From Thalassospira mesophila (lineage in GTDB: Bacteria > Pseudomonadota > Alphaproteobacteria > Rhodospirillales > Thalassospiraceae): a stretch of 64,000 nucleotides of DNA. Made by a program: the position numbers and the translations under genes. Position 1 is the first letter of the stretch. Every line of letters starts with the position of its first letter. Positions 1 to 8,359 of the stretch are shown one piece after another. The notes under the pieces are model-generated. The model did no database searches. It worked only from the letters and a program-made list of their open reading frames with translations, and had not been told where the DNA came from. Location of the stretch: the NCBI RefSeq assembly GCF_002115755.1, contig NZ_JFKA01000007.1, forward strand, positions 144,189-208,188, in the 5' to 3' direction.

Positions 1-635
1 GGTTCGGCCAGTGCCACGGGCAGCGGGCGTTTGTCGCGCGCAGTACCATTGCGCGCGCCCAGCCAGACCAGCGGTTCAACATGAATGGGGCTTTGGCTGT
101 CAAGCTCGGCATTGAAACTGAAAATCGCAATATCAAGCTCGCCCGCGGCAATGCGCTTGCGCAGGCTAAGCGTGGGGCCAAGGTGAACATCGACCTCGAC
201 ATGGGGATGAGTGGCGGCAAAGCGATGCAAAATTTCGGGCATGGCGACGATGCCGTTATCGTTGGGCGCGCCCAGCCGAACCCGCCCTTGAAATTGCGGG
301 TTCAGAAATTTTGAAAAGGCTTCGTCATTGAGCCGCAGCAACCGGCGCGCATACCCCAGCAGCATTTCGCCATCGCTGGTCATGCGGACTTTGCGGGTTT
401 CGCGGTAAAAAAGCTCGCGTCCGACCATTTCTTCAAGTTTTTTAACCTGAAGGCTGATCGCCGATGCACTGCGATGGACCTGTTGGGCTGCGCGCGAGAA
501 ATTGCCGGTTTCACAAATGGCAACAAAGGTGCGCGCCAGATCAAGATCCAGACTGGGCAGGGTTGGAAGCTGCGCCGGGGAGTGAGACGGGGACGGGGTC
601 TGAGACGGGGTCCGGGGTTGGGGCAGAGCAGACAT
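1..635 (-). CDS. LysR-family transcriptional regulator (3' end outside window)
   Basis: Reading leftward from an ATG at 633-635 gives 211 codons that run off the left edge, so the C-terminus is missing. After a Pro/Ser/Thr-rich leader of about 28 residues comes a typical LysR winged helix-turn-helix (about residues 30-90), including SRAAQQVHRS and the LQVKKLEE recognition helix, then the linker helix and the first part of the periplasmic-binding-like effector domain (FQGRVRLGAPND onward). AAGGATAAGGTG just upstream supplies the ribosome binding site. The gene is divergent from the small gene at 736, which it may regulate; the effector cannot be inferred. The leader is encoded by repeats of ACGGGG and is unusual for the family. 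Confidence 0.9.
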   Translation of the reverse strand, partial: MSALPQPRTPSQTPSPSHSPAQLPTLPSLDLDLARTFVAICETGNFSRAAQQVHRSASAISLQVKKLEEMVGRELFYRETRKVRMTSDGEMLLGYARRLLRLNDEAFSKFLNPQFQGRVRLGAPNDNGIVAMPEILHRFAATHPHVEVDVHLGPTLSLRKRIAAGELDIAIFSFNAELDSQSPIHVEPLVWLGARNGTARDKRPLPVALAE

Positions 636-735
636 CACCTTATCCTTTTGAGTTTTCCTCATAGATAAGGTTAGATCTTCTCGTTTGTTTAATCAATAGC
701 GGTGCGGCATGGTGGTTGAAACACAGGAGGTTTTA

Positions 736-1008
736 ATGACCAGTTCGACGTTAAGTGCGCAAAATACGGCCCGTAGCACCCGCGATAACAACACCCGTTT
801 TGGCCGCATCTTCGTGTGGCTGGGGCGGTTTTATAATGCCTGTCAAGCCAACCGTCTGGACCGGATAAAGATCCGCCAGATTGAACGGCTTGATGACATG
901 GTCCGGGGGGATGTGACCGGCCTGACGCGAGAACAACTCGACATCGCCTTGCGCCTGCCCGCTGCGATGGCGCGCCGCGAAATTGCCCGCAAAATGCGGG
1001 GCGGATGA
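736..1008 (+). CDS. small basic protein, weakly DUF1127-like
   Basis: A 90-residue protein. The ATG at 736 is chosen because a perfect AGGAGG lies at 725-730, five bases upstream; the same frame is open further upstream without a comparable site. The protein is helical and rich in Arg/Lys, with a middle section reading RQIERLDDMVRGDVTGLT, distantly reminiscent of the L-x-D-x-GL core of DUF1127. The family assignment is tentative and no function is claimed. It is divergent from the LysR gene across about 100 bp. The next gene is on the opposite strand behind a terminator, so this is a single-gene unit. Confidence 0.6.
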   Translation: MTSSTLSAQNTARSTRDNNTRFGRIFVWLGRFYNACQANRLDRIKIRQIERLDDMVRGDVTGLTREQLDIALRLPAAMARREIARKMRGG

Positions 1009-1041
1009 GTGTTATTTCAACAGCAAAAAAGTGCCGGAAAC

Positions 1042-1087
1042 AAAAAGGACGACCGTGCGCAGGTTTAACGGCTGCGCGGGTCGTCCT
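1042..1087 (-). terminator. rho-independent terminator of the PhnA-domain gene
   Basis: AGGACGACC(G)TGCGCAG pairs with CTGCGCGGGTCGTCCT around a short loop. Read on the minus strand, the stem is followed by TTTTTGTTT, the right orientation to end the gene at 1114-1326. Confidence 0.7.
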
Positions 1088-1113
1088 GTTCTGGCTGAAA
1101 ACCTGAAGGCAGG

Positions 1114-1326
1114 TCAGGCTTTTTTCAGAAATTCGGTCTTCAAGACGATAGTGGTTTTGCCGTTGCGGCATTCCACTTCGCTGTCCTTGTTGGTCAGCCG
1201 GACGTTTTTCATCACGGTGCCACGTTTCAGGGTGGTCGAGGTGCCCTTAACTTTCAGATCTTTGATCAGGGTAACGGAATCGCCGTCGTTTAATTCCGTG
1301 CCATTGCTGTCTTGTACGTCGCTCAT
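1114..1326 (-). CDS. PhnA/YjdM C-terminal-domain protein, lacks the zinc ribbon
   Basis: A 70-residue protein made almost only of the PhnA (YjdM) C-terminal domain: DSNGTELNDGDSVTLIKDL, then KGTSTTLKRGTVMKNVRLT and a closing strand. Full-length PhnA/YjdM proteins are about 110 residues and carry a four-cysteine zinc ribbon before this domain; that ribbon is absent here. Despite the historical name, the family is not a phosphonoacetate hydrolase and its role is unknown. The ATG at 1326 is the only plausible start and a terminator follows directly, so the gene is transcribed alone. Confidence 0.8.
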   Translation of the reverse strand: MSDVQDSNGTELNDGDSVTLIKDLKVKGTSTTLKRGTVMKNVRLTNKDSEVECRNGKTTIVLKTEFLKKA

Positions 1327-1501
1327 CGGGTCCTCGTGCGGTGCGGCCGGTGTTTTGCGGGCCGGTTGAAAGGCAAATAATGCTTCGGGTTGCGCGGTTT
1401 ATAACGGGTGCGGGTTGTTTTGGGGAATAAAACTGCCCCTTGTGCGCAAATTACCCGATGATGCGTCTATAGCGAAAAGCACAGGCAATTGATTTGTTCT
1501 A

Positions 1502-1534
1502 AAACAAAAGGGCCTTTCAATTGGAAAAGCCCCT
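1502..1534 (-). terminator. terminator of the EAL gene
   Basis: AAGGGCCTTTC-AAT-TGGAAAAGCCCCTT forms an imperfect stem. On the minus strand it is followed by TTTTGTTTT, placing it 40 bases past the stop of the EAL gene. Confidence 0.6.
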
Positions 1535-1574
1535 TACGTTTTGATGGCGTGCACAATGGCAGATTGCCCGATAT

Positions 1575-2639
1575 TTATGCTGCTGCCTCAAACCGCTTTG
1601 CTGCCGGACGACCTAACAAAAATCCCTGAACAAAGTCGACGCCTCGGTCGATCAGGAAATCAAGTTCCTGCTGGCGTTCAATGCCTTCGGCAACCACTTC
1701 GATGCCAATCTGTTTGGCAAGGTCGATCAGCTTGCTGACGATGGCCTGTTTGTAAATGTCCTGATCAACGCCATCAATAAGCTCGCGGTCGATTTTGATA
1801 ATGTCGGGGCGTAATTGTGACAGCATATTCAATGTCGAATAGCCCGATCCGACATCATCAAGGGCGACGCGAAAACCTGACGCGCGGTAGGATTCTAAAA
1901 TCCCGCGCAAATGACTGACACTGCTGACCTTGTCGGTTTCGATGACCTCGAACACCACCTTGCTACGATCAAACCCGCATTCATTCACCACCTGAATGGT
2001 GGATCGCAAGCAGGAATTTGGGTCGTAAATCGAGGACGGTGTGAAATTGATAAAGACATTGTCAATTCCGGCGGCAAAGGCATTGCGCACATTGGCCGCA
2101 CGCGCTGCACGATCCAGCTGAAACAGCAAATCGGCCGATTTCGCCGCGCCAAACAATCGGTCGGGCGATATCATGCCGCCTTCATCATCCACCGCGCGGA
2201 TCAGGCATTCATGGGCATGGGGAACCGAAAGGTTGTCGATGGCAAAAATAGGCTGAAAAACCGAGCGTAAGCGGTTTTTGCGTAAAACGCCGGTTAACCA
2301 GCTGGCACCGATGCGGGCATGAAGGGCATCAAGCGAGGTGGCCCGGCTGAAATCGTCAATTCCCGGTGCGGTCGGGCTGTCCATGATCAGGGCTTTGGTA
2401 TTGGCGGCTTCTTCGGGTTGTAAAACATCAAGCACGGATTGCACCAGATCGGCCAGCCCGTCTTGCGGAAAATCGGTATGGAGGGTCGACAGGCTGTCGC
2501 TGGCGGTGACCTGATGCCCGATCTTGCGAATTTGCGCAATGACCTTGCCCGCCGAATGTTTTACCGGCGGCCATAAATAAAGCCGTCCTTCGCGGGGCAA
2601 AGGCAGGGGCAAGACGTCGCATTTTTCGCATTCAGTCAC
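1575..2639 (-). CDS. EAL-domain cyclic-di-GMP phosphodiesterase
   Basis: 354 residues, cytoplasmic. The C-terminal EAL domain (about 115-350) would hydrolyse c-di-GMP to pGpG. All metal and catalytic positions are present: E144 in ECLIR (the usual EALLR is altered but the Glu is kept), N198, E231, the D261-D262 pair in ALDDVGSGYS, K282, E318 and Q338 in VQGFLLGRP. It should therefore be active. The N-terminal 110 residues contain a C-x-x-C (ECEKCD) that may bind a metal, and no recognised sensor domain. There is no GGDEF domain and no membrane segment. It is monocistronic, with a terminator downstream. A GGDEF protein lies at 19.5 kb but nothing ties the two together. Confidence 0.92.
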   Translation of the reverse strand: MTECEKCDVLPLPLPREGRLYLWPPVKHSAGKVIAQIRKIGHQVTASDSLSTLHTDFPQDGLADLVQSVLDVLQPEEAANTKALIMDSPTAPGIDDFSRATSLDALHARIGASWLTGVLRKNRLRSVFQPIFAIDNLSVPHAHECLIRAVDDEGGMISPDRLFGAAKSADLLFQLDRAARAANVRNAFAAGIDNVFINFTPSSIYDPNSCLRSTIQVVNECGFDRSKVVFEVIETDKVSSVSHLRGILESYRASGFRVALDDVGSGYSTLNMLSQLRPDIIKIDRELIDGVDQDIYKQAIVSKLIDLAKQIGIEVVAEGIERQQELDFLIDRGVDFVQGFLLGRPAAKRFEAAA

Positions 2640-2818
2640 AAAATTCTCCGTGCCGGATTGTACGGATCCAGACCAGGCCGGTTATGCGAGGTGGCTGAAT
2701 CGGTCATGAGGATATGATGGAGAAATATCATGCGCGTGGCAGGGCCTGTCAACCATTGGGGCCGTGCGAATGCAACAGGGCGTGGTTGCAAAAGTGCCGC
2801 GAGGCATTGTGCAGCGGG

Positions 2819-3862
2819 CTATCGCGTTAGCGATTTGCCAAGGTGGCGCAGCCCGGCCAAGGGCCGACCATCAATGATGGCAAGGCCCACGCCAATGATC
2901 AGCATCCCGGCAATGTCGTTGGCCGCAAGCGCCTCGCCAAGAAAGAAAAACCCCAGCAAAATTGCGCTGACCGGAATAAGGAACGTCACCAGTGCCAGGT
3001 TGCTGGCCCCTGCACGGCGCAGCAACTTGAAATACAGGATATAGGCCAGCGCGGTGCTAACGCTGGCAATTCCCACGACGGCCAGCCATGTTGGCAGGGT
3101 GGGAAAGGGCAATGTCCACGGCGCATCAACCAGACACACAAGGGGAACCAGCATCAGGCTGCTTGCGGTGGTTTGGCCCGCGGCGGTTACAATCGGCGGG
3201 GTGTTTTTAAACCGGCGGCCAAAAACACCGGCACAGCCATAGGAAAGTGCCGCAATTAACACCGCAAATGGCGCAATCGCGGCAAGCGATAATCCTTCAT
3301 CGCCGGGAATATTTGCTGCCGGGTTTATCGCGCCCAATGCCGGAATGCCGGTAACAATTAAAACACCGATAAAACCGGTAACCACACCGGTGATCTTGCG
3401 GGCCGACAGTTTTTCGTTATCGGTGGCGATATGGGCAATCAGCAGGGTAAAAAGCGGTGTTGTCGCGTTTAAAATGGCGGCAAGGCCGCTGGCGATATAG
3501 GTTTGGCTCCAGACGATCAGGGAAAAGGGCACCAGGTTGTTTAACAGCCCCATGATCAAAAAACTGATCCAGATTGCGCGTGATCGCGGCAATTGAATGC
3601 GGCGCGCGGCAATCACCAGCCATAAAATAACCGATGCCAGCGCCACCCGGGCCAGCACCAGCGTAAAAGGTGGCAAATCGCGCAGGGCAATTTCGGTAAA
3701 GAAAAATGATCCGCCCCATAACAGCGATAACACCAGCAAAATAGCCCAGCTGACGCCATCCATCTTTGGCCCGGCGGCGGCTGTTGCATGTTGTGCCGGT
3801 AATGGTGCCGGGCCGGGTGCGGTGGCGTTATGTGTGGGGGCAGGTATTATCGGTTTGGTCAT
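2819..3862 (-). CDS. DMT-superfamily exporter (two EamA domains)
   Basis: 347 residues with ten predicted membrane helices in two EamA repeats. The first begins SWAILLVLSLLWGGSFFF and the second is centred on the segment with ALAYILYFKLLRRAG. The N-terminal 35 residues are Pro/Ala/His-rich and cytoplasmic. Members export amino acids or other metabolites by antiport; substrate cannot be read from sequence. It lies 160 bp after the DUF1127 gene on the same strand and may be co-transcribed with it and the DMT gene at 4440. Confidence 0.88.
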   Translation of the reverse strand: MTKPIIPAPTHNATAPGPAPLPAQHATAAAGPKMDGVSWAILLVLSLLWGGSFFFTEIALRDLPPFTLVLARVALASVILWLVIAARRIQLPRSRAIWISFLIMGLLNNLVPFSLIVWSQTYIASGLAAILNATTPLFTLLIAHIATDNEKLSARKITGVVTGFIGVLIVTGIPALGAINPAANIPGDEGLSLAAIAPFAVLIAALSYGCAGVFGRRFKNTPPIVTAAGQTTASSLMLVPLVCLVDAPWTLPFPTLPTWLAVVGIASVSTALAYILYFKLLRRAGASNLALVTFLIPVSAILLGFFFLGEALAANDIAGMLIIGVGLAIIDGRPLAGLRHLGKSLTR

Positions 3863-4024
3863 GGGGGCTCCGGCATGTTGGGAAGCATTTGTTGGCGCGG
3901 AGCATAGGTGGTTTGTCCCTTACTGGCTCGCCATATTCGGACTCTGTCATTTTATTGTCATTGCGGTCCGTGCCGCGCCGCGTTCGCGCCATAGCAACGA
4001 TAAAACATCGCTTGGCAAAACGGG

Positions 4025-4312
4025 TTAGATCATCCAGTGCGGATGCGAATGGCGCGCGCGGGCATAATAATCTCCCCGTGGGCGCAAACCGATATCGGCA
4101 AGCTGATGATCGGTCATGTCTTTGATGGCGAGGGGGCGTTTTTTCACGCTAAGGCGGCGTGTCAAGCGGTCGAAAAAGCGGTTTAGAGCGTGCAGGAATC
4201 CGCCCATGTGCTTTTGCCGGCTGTCGGCATTTGCTCGGGTTTGGAAAGCCGGTTCTGGCGGCAGGGATGTTTGGCAAATACTGGATTTTTCAGCAACAGC
4301 GACGGGGGCCAT
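4025..4312 (-). CDS. DUF1127 protein with a structured leader
   Basis: 95 residues. The last 50 residues are a standard DUF1127 domain: an Arg/Lys-rich helix (FFDRLTRRLSVKKR), then MTDHQLADIGLRPRGDY. DUF1127 proteins of alphaproteobacteria have been linked to RNA binding and small-RNA maturation in Rhodobacter, and to metabolic control in Agrobacterium. The N-terminal 40 residues look disordered. The ATG at 4312 is supported by GGAAGGAA eight bases upstream; an internal Met at residue 36 (4207) has no comparable site. That ribosome binding site is the 3' arm of a strong hairpin (separate entry), so translation is probably controlled. Confidence 0.85.
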   Translation of the reverse strand: MAPVAVAEKSSICQTSLPPEPAFQTRANADSRQKHMGGFLHALNRFFDRLTRRLSVKKRPLAIKDMTDHQLADIGLRPRGDYYARARHSHPHWMI

Positions 4313-4320
4313 TTTGGGTT

Positions 4321-4373
4321 CCTTCCGGCATATGCAAGCGCCAGATCGGCGGGCTTGCGGTTATGCCGGAAGG
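4321..4373 (-). promoter_or_regulatory. hairpin that sequesters the DUF1127 ribosome binding site
   Basis: On the minus-strand transcript, CCTTCCGGCATA pairs perfectly (12 bp) with TATGCCGGAAGG. Inside, GCAAGC pairs with GCTTGC and GCC with GGC around a GATCT loop. The 3' arm contains the GGAAGG Shine-Dalgarno, eight bases before the ATG at 4312. No T-tract follows, so this is not a terminator. Structure seen in sequence; a regulatory role is inferred. Confidence 0.6.
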
Positions 4374-4439
4374 ATATGGTTTTAAAATTCGCACTGCTCG
4401 CCATCTTCGGACGTCACGGTTAGGTCGCTGTGGGAGCCG

Positions 4440-5348
4440 TTATTGGGCAATGCGCGGGGCAGCTTCTTTGCGGTTGCGGGTCGGAAAGCGGGCGAAAATG
4501 GTGATGTTTCCCAGCAAAATCAGGGCCAGGCCCGCCGCCCCGGTGGCCGTCCAGACATACCCTTCGAGAAAGGTTGAAACCGTTAAGGCGACAACGGGAA
4601 ACAACACCGTGACATAGGCGGCCTTGCCCGCCCCCACCCGGTTAACCAGTGCCAGATAGGCCAGAAACGCAACGATAGAGCCGGGAATGGCCAGATAAAG
4701 CAGCCCGCCGATATAATAAGGGTCGGTCGGCAGCACGAGCGTTTCGCCGCGAATAAAGGAAAACACCAGCAACAATGCCGCGCCATAGGCCATGCCGCGC
4801 ACCACGGCATCGCGGGTGGGAACGCCCATTTTATGCAGTTTGACCGATACCATATTGCCTGATGCAAAAACTGCGGTTCCACCAAGGGCGCAGGCCATGC
4901 CGGTGATGGCGGCGGCATTGTGCGATAATGTGGCCAGTTGGTTGGCAAACAAACAGACAATACCGCCCAGCCCCAAAACCGCCCCGCCAACAAAGCGCCA
5001 GCCGGGACGCTGGCCGTAAAATACCCAGTTACCCAATGCGTTAAAGATGGTGGATGTGGTGAATAAAACCGCGATGATGCCACTGGCGATGTAGGAGGAC
5101 GCCGTGTACATCAAGATAAAATTGATGCCAAACAAGCCACAACCCAGCAGAAATATCCACGGATGGGCGCGCCACGGCACCGGCCTGATCCGCCCGGTAA
5201 TCGCCATGCCCGCCGCCAGCACCAGGGCAGCCAGACCAAAACGGTAGAAAATTGAAATTTCAATCGGTATGGAACCGATCTGTAATTTGATCGCATACCA
5301 GGTAAATCCCCAGCACAGGGTCACAATGGCAAACAGGGCGGCGGTCAT
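4440..5348 (-). CDS. DMT-superfamily exporter (EamA)
   Basis: 302 residues and ten predicted membrane helices, starting MTAALFAIVTLCWGFTWYAI, a typical EamA first helix. The second EamA repeat begins near residue 145. Substrate unknown. The ATG at 5348 faces the AraC gene at 5562 across about 210 bp, the usual layout of an AraC regulator controlling a divergent exporter. Downstream on the same strand lies the DUF1127 gene. Confidence 0.88.
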   Translation of the reverse strand: MTAALFAIVTLCWGFTWYAIKLQIGSIPIEISIFYRFGLAALVLAAGMAITGRIRPVPWRAHPWIFLLGCGLFGINFILMYTASSYIASGIIAVLFTTSTIFNALGNWVFYGQRPGWRFVGGAVLGLGGIVCLFANQLATLSHNAAAITGMACALGGTAVFASGNMVSVKLHKMGVPTRDAVVRGMAYGAALLLVFSFIRGETLVLPTDPYYIGGLLYLAIPGSIVAFLAYLALVNRVGAGKAAYVTVLFPVVALTVSTFLEGYVWTATGAAGLALILLGNITIFARFPTRNRKEAAPRIAQ

Positions 5349-5561
5349 GGCGGCAACTTTCGCAAAATCATTGGGGGCCGGTGTTATAGCCGTGATTGGC
5401 GGGCGCGGCTTTCACGATATTGCGGTGTTTTTCACAATCTTGCGCAAAAACGCATTGGCAACGCACCGGGGCAGAGGGAAGGCTGGTCAAACAGGGCATG
5501 GCAATGCAAATATGATAATCTGGATAGATATCCCCGCTTTTGCCAAGGCATTTTGCATTAA

Positions 5562-6515
5562 ATGACGATACAGCGTTACCAGCATTATACCGTTTATAAC
5601 GAATTGAAACGTGATGCCGATCTGGTGTCGGTGGGCGATTTTGGCGATGCCATTTCGGCCGCACACTGGCGGCGCAATGTGCATGTGCACAGCCGCTATG
5701 AAAACCCCGATCACCATACGCTAAGCCTGTATTTAGCCGGCGGCACCGGTATTTCGCGCCAGCAGGGCCGCGTACCGTTATCTGGTGGCGGGCCGGGGCG
5801 GGTTTGTATCATGCCTGCCCATATATCGTCAGACTGGATGGTGCGCGGCCAGGTGGAGCTGTTTCATTTATACATTCCGGTCGCCGCATGGAACCGCGCG
5901 GTTATTGAAACCCTGGATGTTGACCCCGCCGGGATAGAACTGGCCGAAAAAATCTTTTGTCTGGACCCGGCGGTCGAGCAAATGGTGCGAGATGTGATTT
6001 TGCCGCTGGACTGGAATGCCCCGGCGGACCGGTTGGTAATGTCGTCGGCCGGGCATTGGCTGTTGGGGCATTTGTTAGCACAATATACCGTGCAGCGCCC
6101 GAATGTGACAGGGGTGCGCGGTGGGCTTTCGGGTGTGGTGCGCCGCCGGGTTGTTGACTATATTGCCGCCAATCTGGAACAGGCGATTACGCTTGATGAG
6201 CTGGCAAGCATTGCCGGGTTATCGGTTTTTCATTTTTCGCGCATGTTTCGGGCCACTCTGGGCGAGGCCCCGCATCAGTTTGTATTGCGCCAGCGGATTT
6301 TGCAGGCGCGTGCCATGCTGGGCGACGGGGGCCGCGCCCTTGCCGATATTGCCCATGCGTGCGGTTTTTCCAGTCAGGCGCATTTAACCACGCGCTTTGG
6401 CAATATTGTGGGCGTGTCCCCGGCGCGCTATCGCCAGATTATAACCGACGACACGTTTTGCGGGCCGGACGCGATAGAAAGCCGGATGCGCCATTTTGCA
6501 AAAACCGGCACCTGA
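5562..6515 (+). CDS. AraC-family regulator, divergent to a DMT exporter
   Basis: 317 residues. The C-terminal 100 residues carry the two AraC helix-turn-helix motifs: ITLDELASIAGLSVFHFSRMF, then ALADIAHACGFSSQAHLTTRF and the conserved VSPARYR. The N-terminal 190 residues form a ligand-sensing domain with HVHSRYENPDHHTLSLYL, distantly cupin-like. Divergent placement from the exporter gene at 4440-5348 suggests that gene is its target (inference). Confidence 0.9.
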   Translation: MTIQRYQHYTVYNELKRDADLVSVGDFGDAISAAHWRRNVHVHSRYENPDHHTLSLYLAGGTGISRQQGRVPLSGGGPGRVCIMPAHISSDWMVRGQVELFHLYIPVAAWNRAVIETLDVDPAGIELAEKIFCLDPAVEQMVRDVILPLDWNAPADRLVMSSAGHWLLGHLLAQYTVQRPNVTGVRGGLSGVVRRRVVDYIAANLEQAITLDELASIAGLSVFHFSRMFRATLGEAPHQFVLRQRILQARAMLGDGGRALADIAHACGFSSQAHLTTRFGNIVGVSPARYRQIITDDTFCGPDAIESRMRHFAKTGT

Positions 6516-6555
6516 TCGGTAAAATGCCCAACTAGGGGGCGGGCCGGTTTCGCGC

Positions 6556-8115
6556 CTATGCCGGGTCGGCGGCATCCCCCAGTGTGAACAGATCAATTTC
6601 CGACTTTCGCCCGCGAATGGCATGGGTGCCCAGATCAATGAACGATATGGTGTGGGATTGGCTATCTGCGCTTGTAATTAAATCGCGGGTGGTTTTGCTG
6701 ATCAGGATTTCGGTATTGGTTTCCTTGTTCAGGTTTTCCAGCCTTGATGCCAGATTGGCGGTATCGCCCTGAATGGTGAAATCAATACGATCCCCTGACC
6801 CGACCGGCCCCGCCACCACCGGCCCGGAATGAATGCCGATCCGGGTTTTCATAAGGTGGCTGCCGCCAAACCGGGTGTGGCGGGTAACATGGCGAATGGC
6901 AAGGGCGGCGCGCACGGCATGCAGGGCATGGTTTGGGTCATCATGCAGAATGTTAAACGCCGCGTGTAAGGCATCACCAACATAATTTAAAACAATGCCA
7001 CCCTGATCGCGGATCGGGGCATTTACCTTGTCAAAATAATCATTAAGCAGGCTGATGACCTGTTGCGGGGCCAGATTTTCCGACAGCGAGGTAAAATCGC
7101 TGATGTCGCAAAACATCACGGTGGCAAAACGCAATTCGCCAGCGGCACGCGGGTCGCCCCTGTTTTCGCGGTCCATTGCCAGTTCAACCACATCGCGGCT
7201 GACATAACGCTCAAATGCGCGGCGCATTTGTTCGCGTTCGGCAAGGCCTGCGGCCATATGGTTAAATTCATAAGCCAGCTGGCCGATTTCATCGTCGCTG
7301 GCAATCGGGCTGCGCGCCGTAAAATCGCCTTGGCTGATTTTGCGCATGGCGTCGCGCAAAAACCGTATCGGGCGCGTCAGCGTGCGGCTGATGAAAAACA
7401 GGCACAGGATGGCGGCGGTTTCGGTTGCTATCACATCAAGCATGACGGCTTGCTGGGTTGAAAGGCCCTGCGATGCCCGGATATCGACAAACAACGTTAA
7501 ATCAAACAAAATCGCGACTGATGATACCAGGGTTAGCACCAGAAATACGATTGCCAGACGCGGGCCAATGGTGGCCCGGCCGGGGTAAAACCGCACCTGC
7601 CAGTTTTCAAACATATGCCGTTTAACGGTTTCGCTGCGGTCCAGTGCCGCGAAATAGGCATAAACCGCAAAATGGGTGGCATAGGCAAAACTGAACCAGA
7701 AACCGGCGAACAGGCGTATTTCCAATGGCGCACCGGGAATTTCCGGCTGTGGTGTAATTAGAAAAACGCCACTGCCAAAGGCCGCGGCACAATAAATCAG
7801 CCCGACACAAAAGGCCCAGATCGCTGAATATAAATGCAGGCGACGCAGCCTTCGGGTGGCAATGGCAAGGCGTGCCGGGGTGCCGGCGGCAAGGCACGTA
7901 ATGGCGCCCGCAATGGGACGAAACAGGCAGGCCGCCCCCACGCCGTTTAAAATAATCAGGATCGCGATATTAAGGCCAATCGCGCGTCCCAGCACATCGG
8001 CATTGCCCGAAATTGCGACATAGGCGCCGGTAAAGCAAAAATCGATGGTCGCCATGCCCGCCATGGCAATGACATAGCGTTGCCAATGGTTTTGATTCCG
8101 TGATGTTGCCTGCAT
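6556..8115 (-). CDS. membrane class III adenylate/guanylate cyclase with HAMP
   Basis: 519 residues from the ATG at 8115; an upstream GTG at 8181 is in frame but less likely. About six membrane helices come first, then HAMP (TRPIRFLRDAMRKISQGDF), then a class III cyclase domain. Both metal aspartates are present (FCDISDF and YVGDA), as is the QGDTANLASRLE segment with the Asn and Arg of the transition state. The Lys that normally selects adenine (K-x-x-G-D) is Asn here (NYVGDA), so the nucleotide used is uncertain. It converges on the AraC gene ending at 6515. Confidence 0.88.
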   Translation of the reverse strand: MQATSRNQNHWQRYVIAMAGMATIDFCFTGAYVAISGNADVLGRAIGLNIAILIILNGVGAACLFRPIAGAITCLAAGTPARLAIATRRLRRLHLYSAIWAFCVGLIYCAAAFGSGVFLITPQPEIPGAPLEIRLFAGFWFSFAYATHFAVYAYFAALDRSETVKRHMFENWQVRFYPGRATIGPRLAIVFLVLTLVSSVAILFDLTLFVDIRASQGLSTQQAVMLDVIATETAAILCLFFISRTLTRPIRFLRDAMRKISQGDFTARSPIASDDEIGQLAYEFNHMAAGLAEREQMRRAFERYVSRDVVELAMDRENRGDPRAAGELRFATVMFCDISDFTSLSENLAPQQVISLLNDYFDKVNAPIRDQGGIVLNYVGDALHAAFNILHDDPNHALHAVRAALAIRHVTRHTRFGGSHLMKTRIGIHSGPVVAGPVGSGDRIDFTIQGDTANLASRLENLNKETNTEILISKTTRDLITSADSQSHTISFIDLGTHAIRGRKSEIDLFTLGDAADPA

Positions 8116-8359
8116 GACGTACGAATTCTTTTCATTGGAGTTATAAGCCGGGCAGGGTAAGGGCCCCAACCGGTTTTGCACCTGTTTGTATATGTTCCTG
8201 TTTCAGATACGTTTCAAACAGGCGGGTTGATTAATCACAAAATAGTGTGTGGGGGCATGGGGGCGCAGATTATCGGTTTTATGGGGGAATGGCTGTTGCC
8301 AGCGCCATTTGGTGCGCCATAATAAGCTGTCATACACCCTGCCTGCAAACAGGACATAA

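Noticed and set aside
689..1171. 160-residue minus-strand frame
   Set aside because: Covers the plus-strand gene at 736 and a terminator; rich in Arg/Pro/Cys as expected for a shadow frame.
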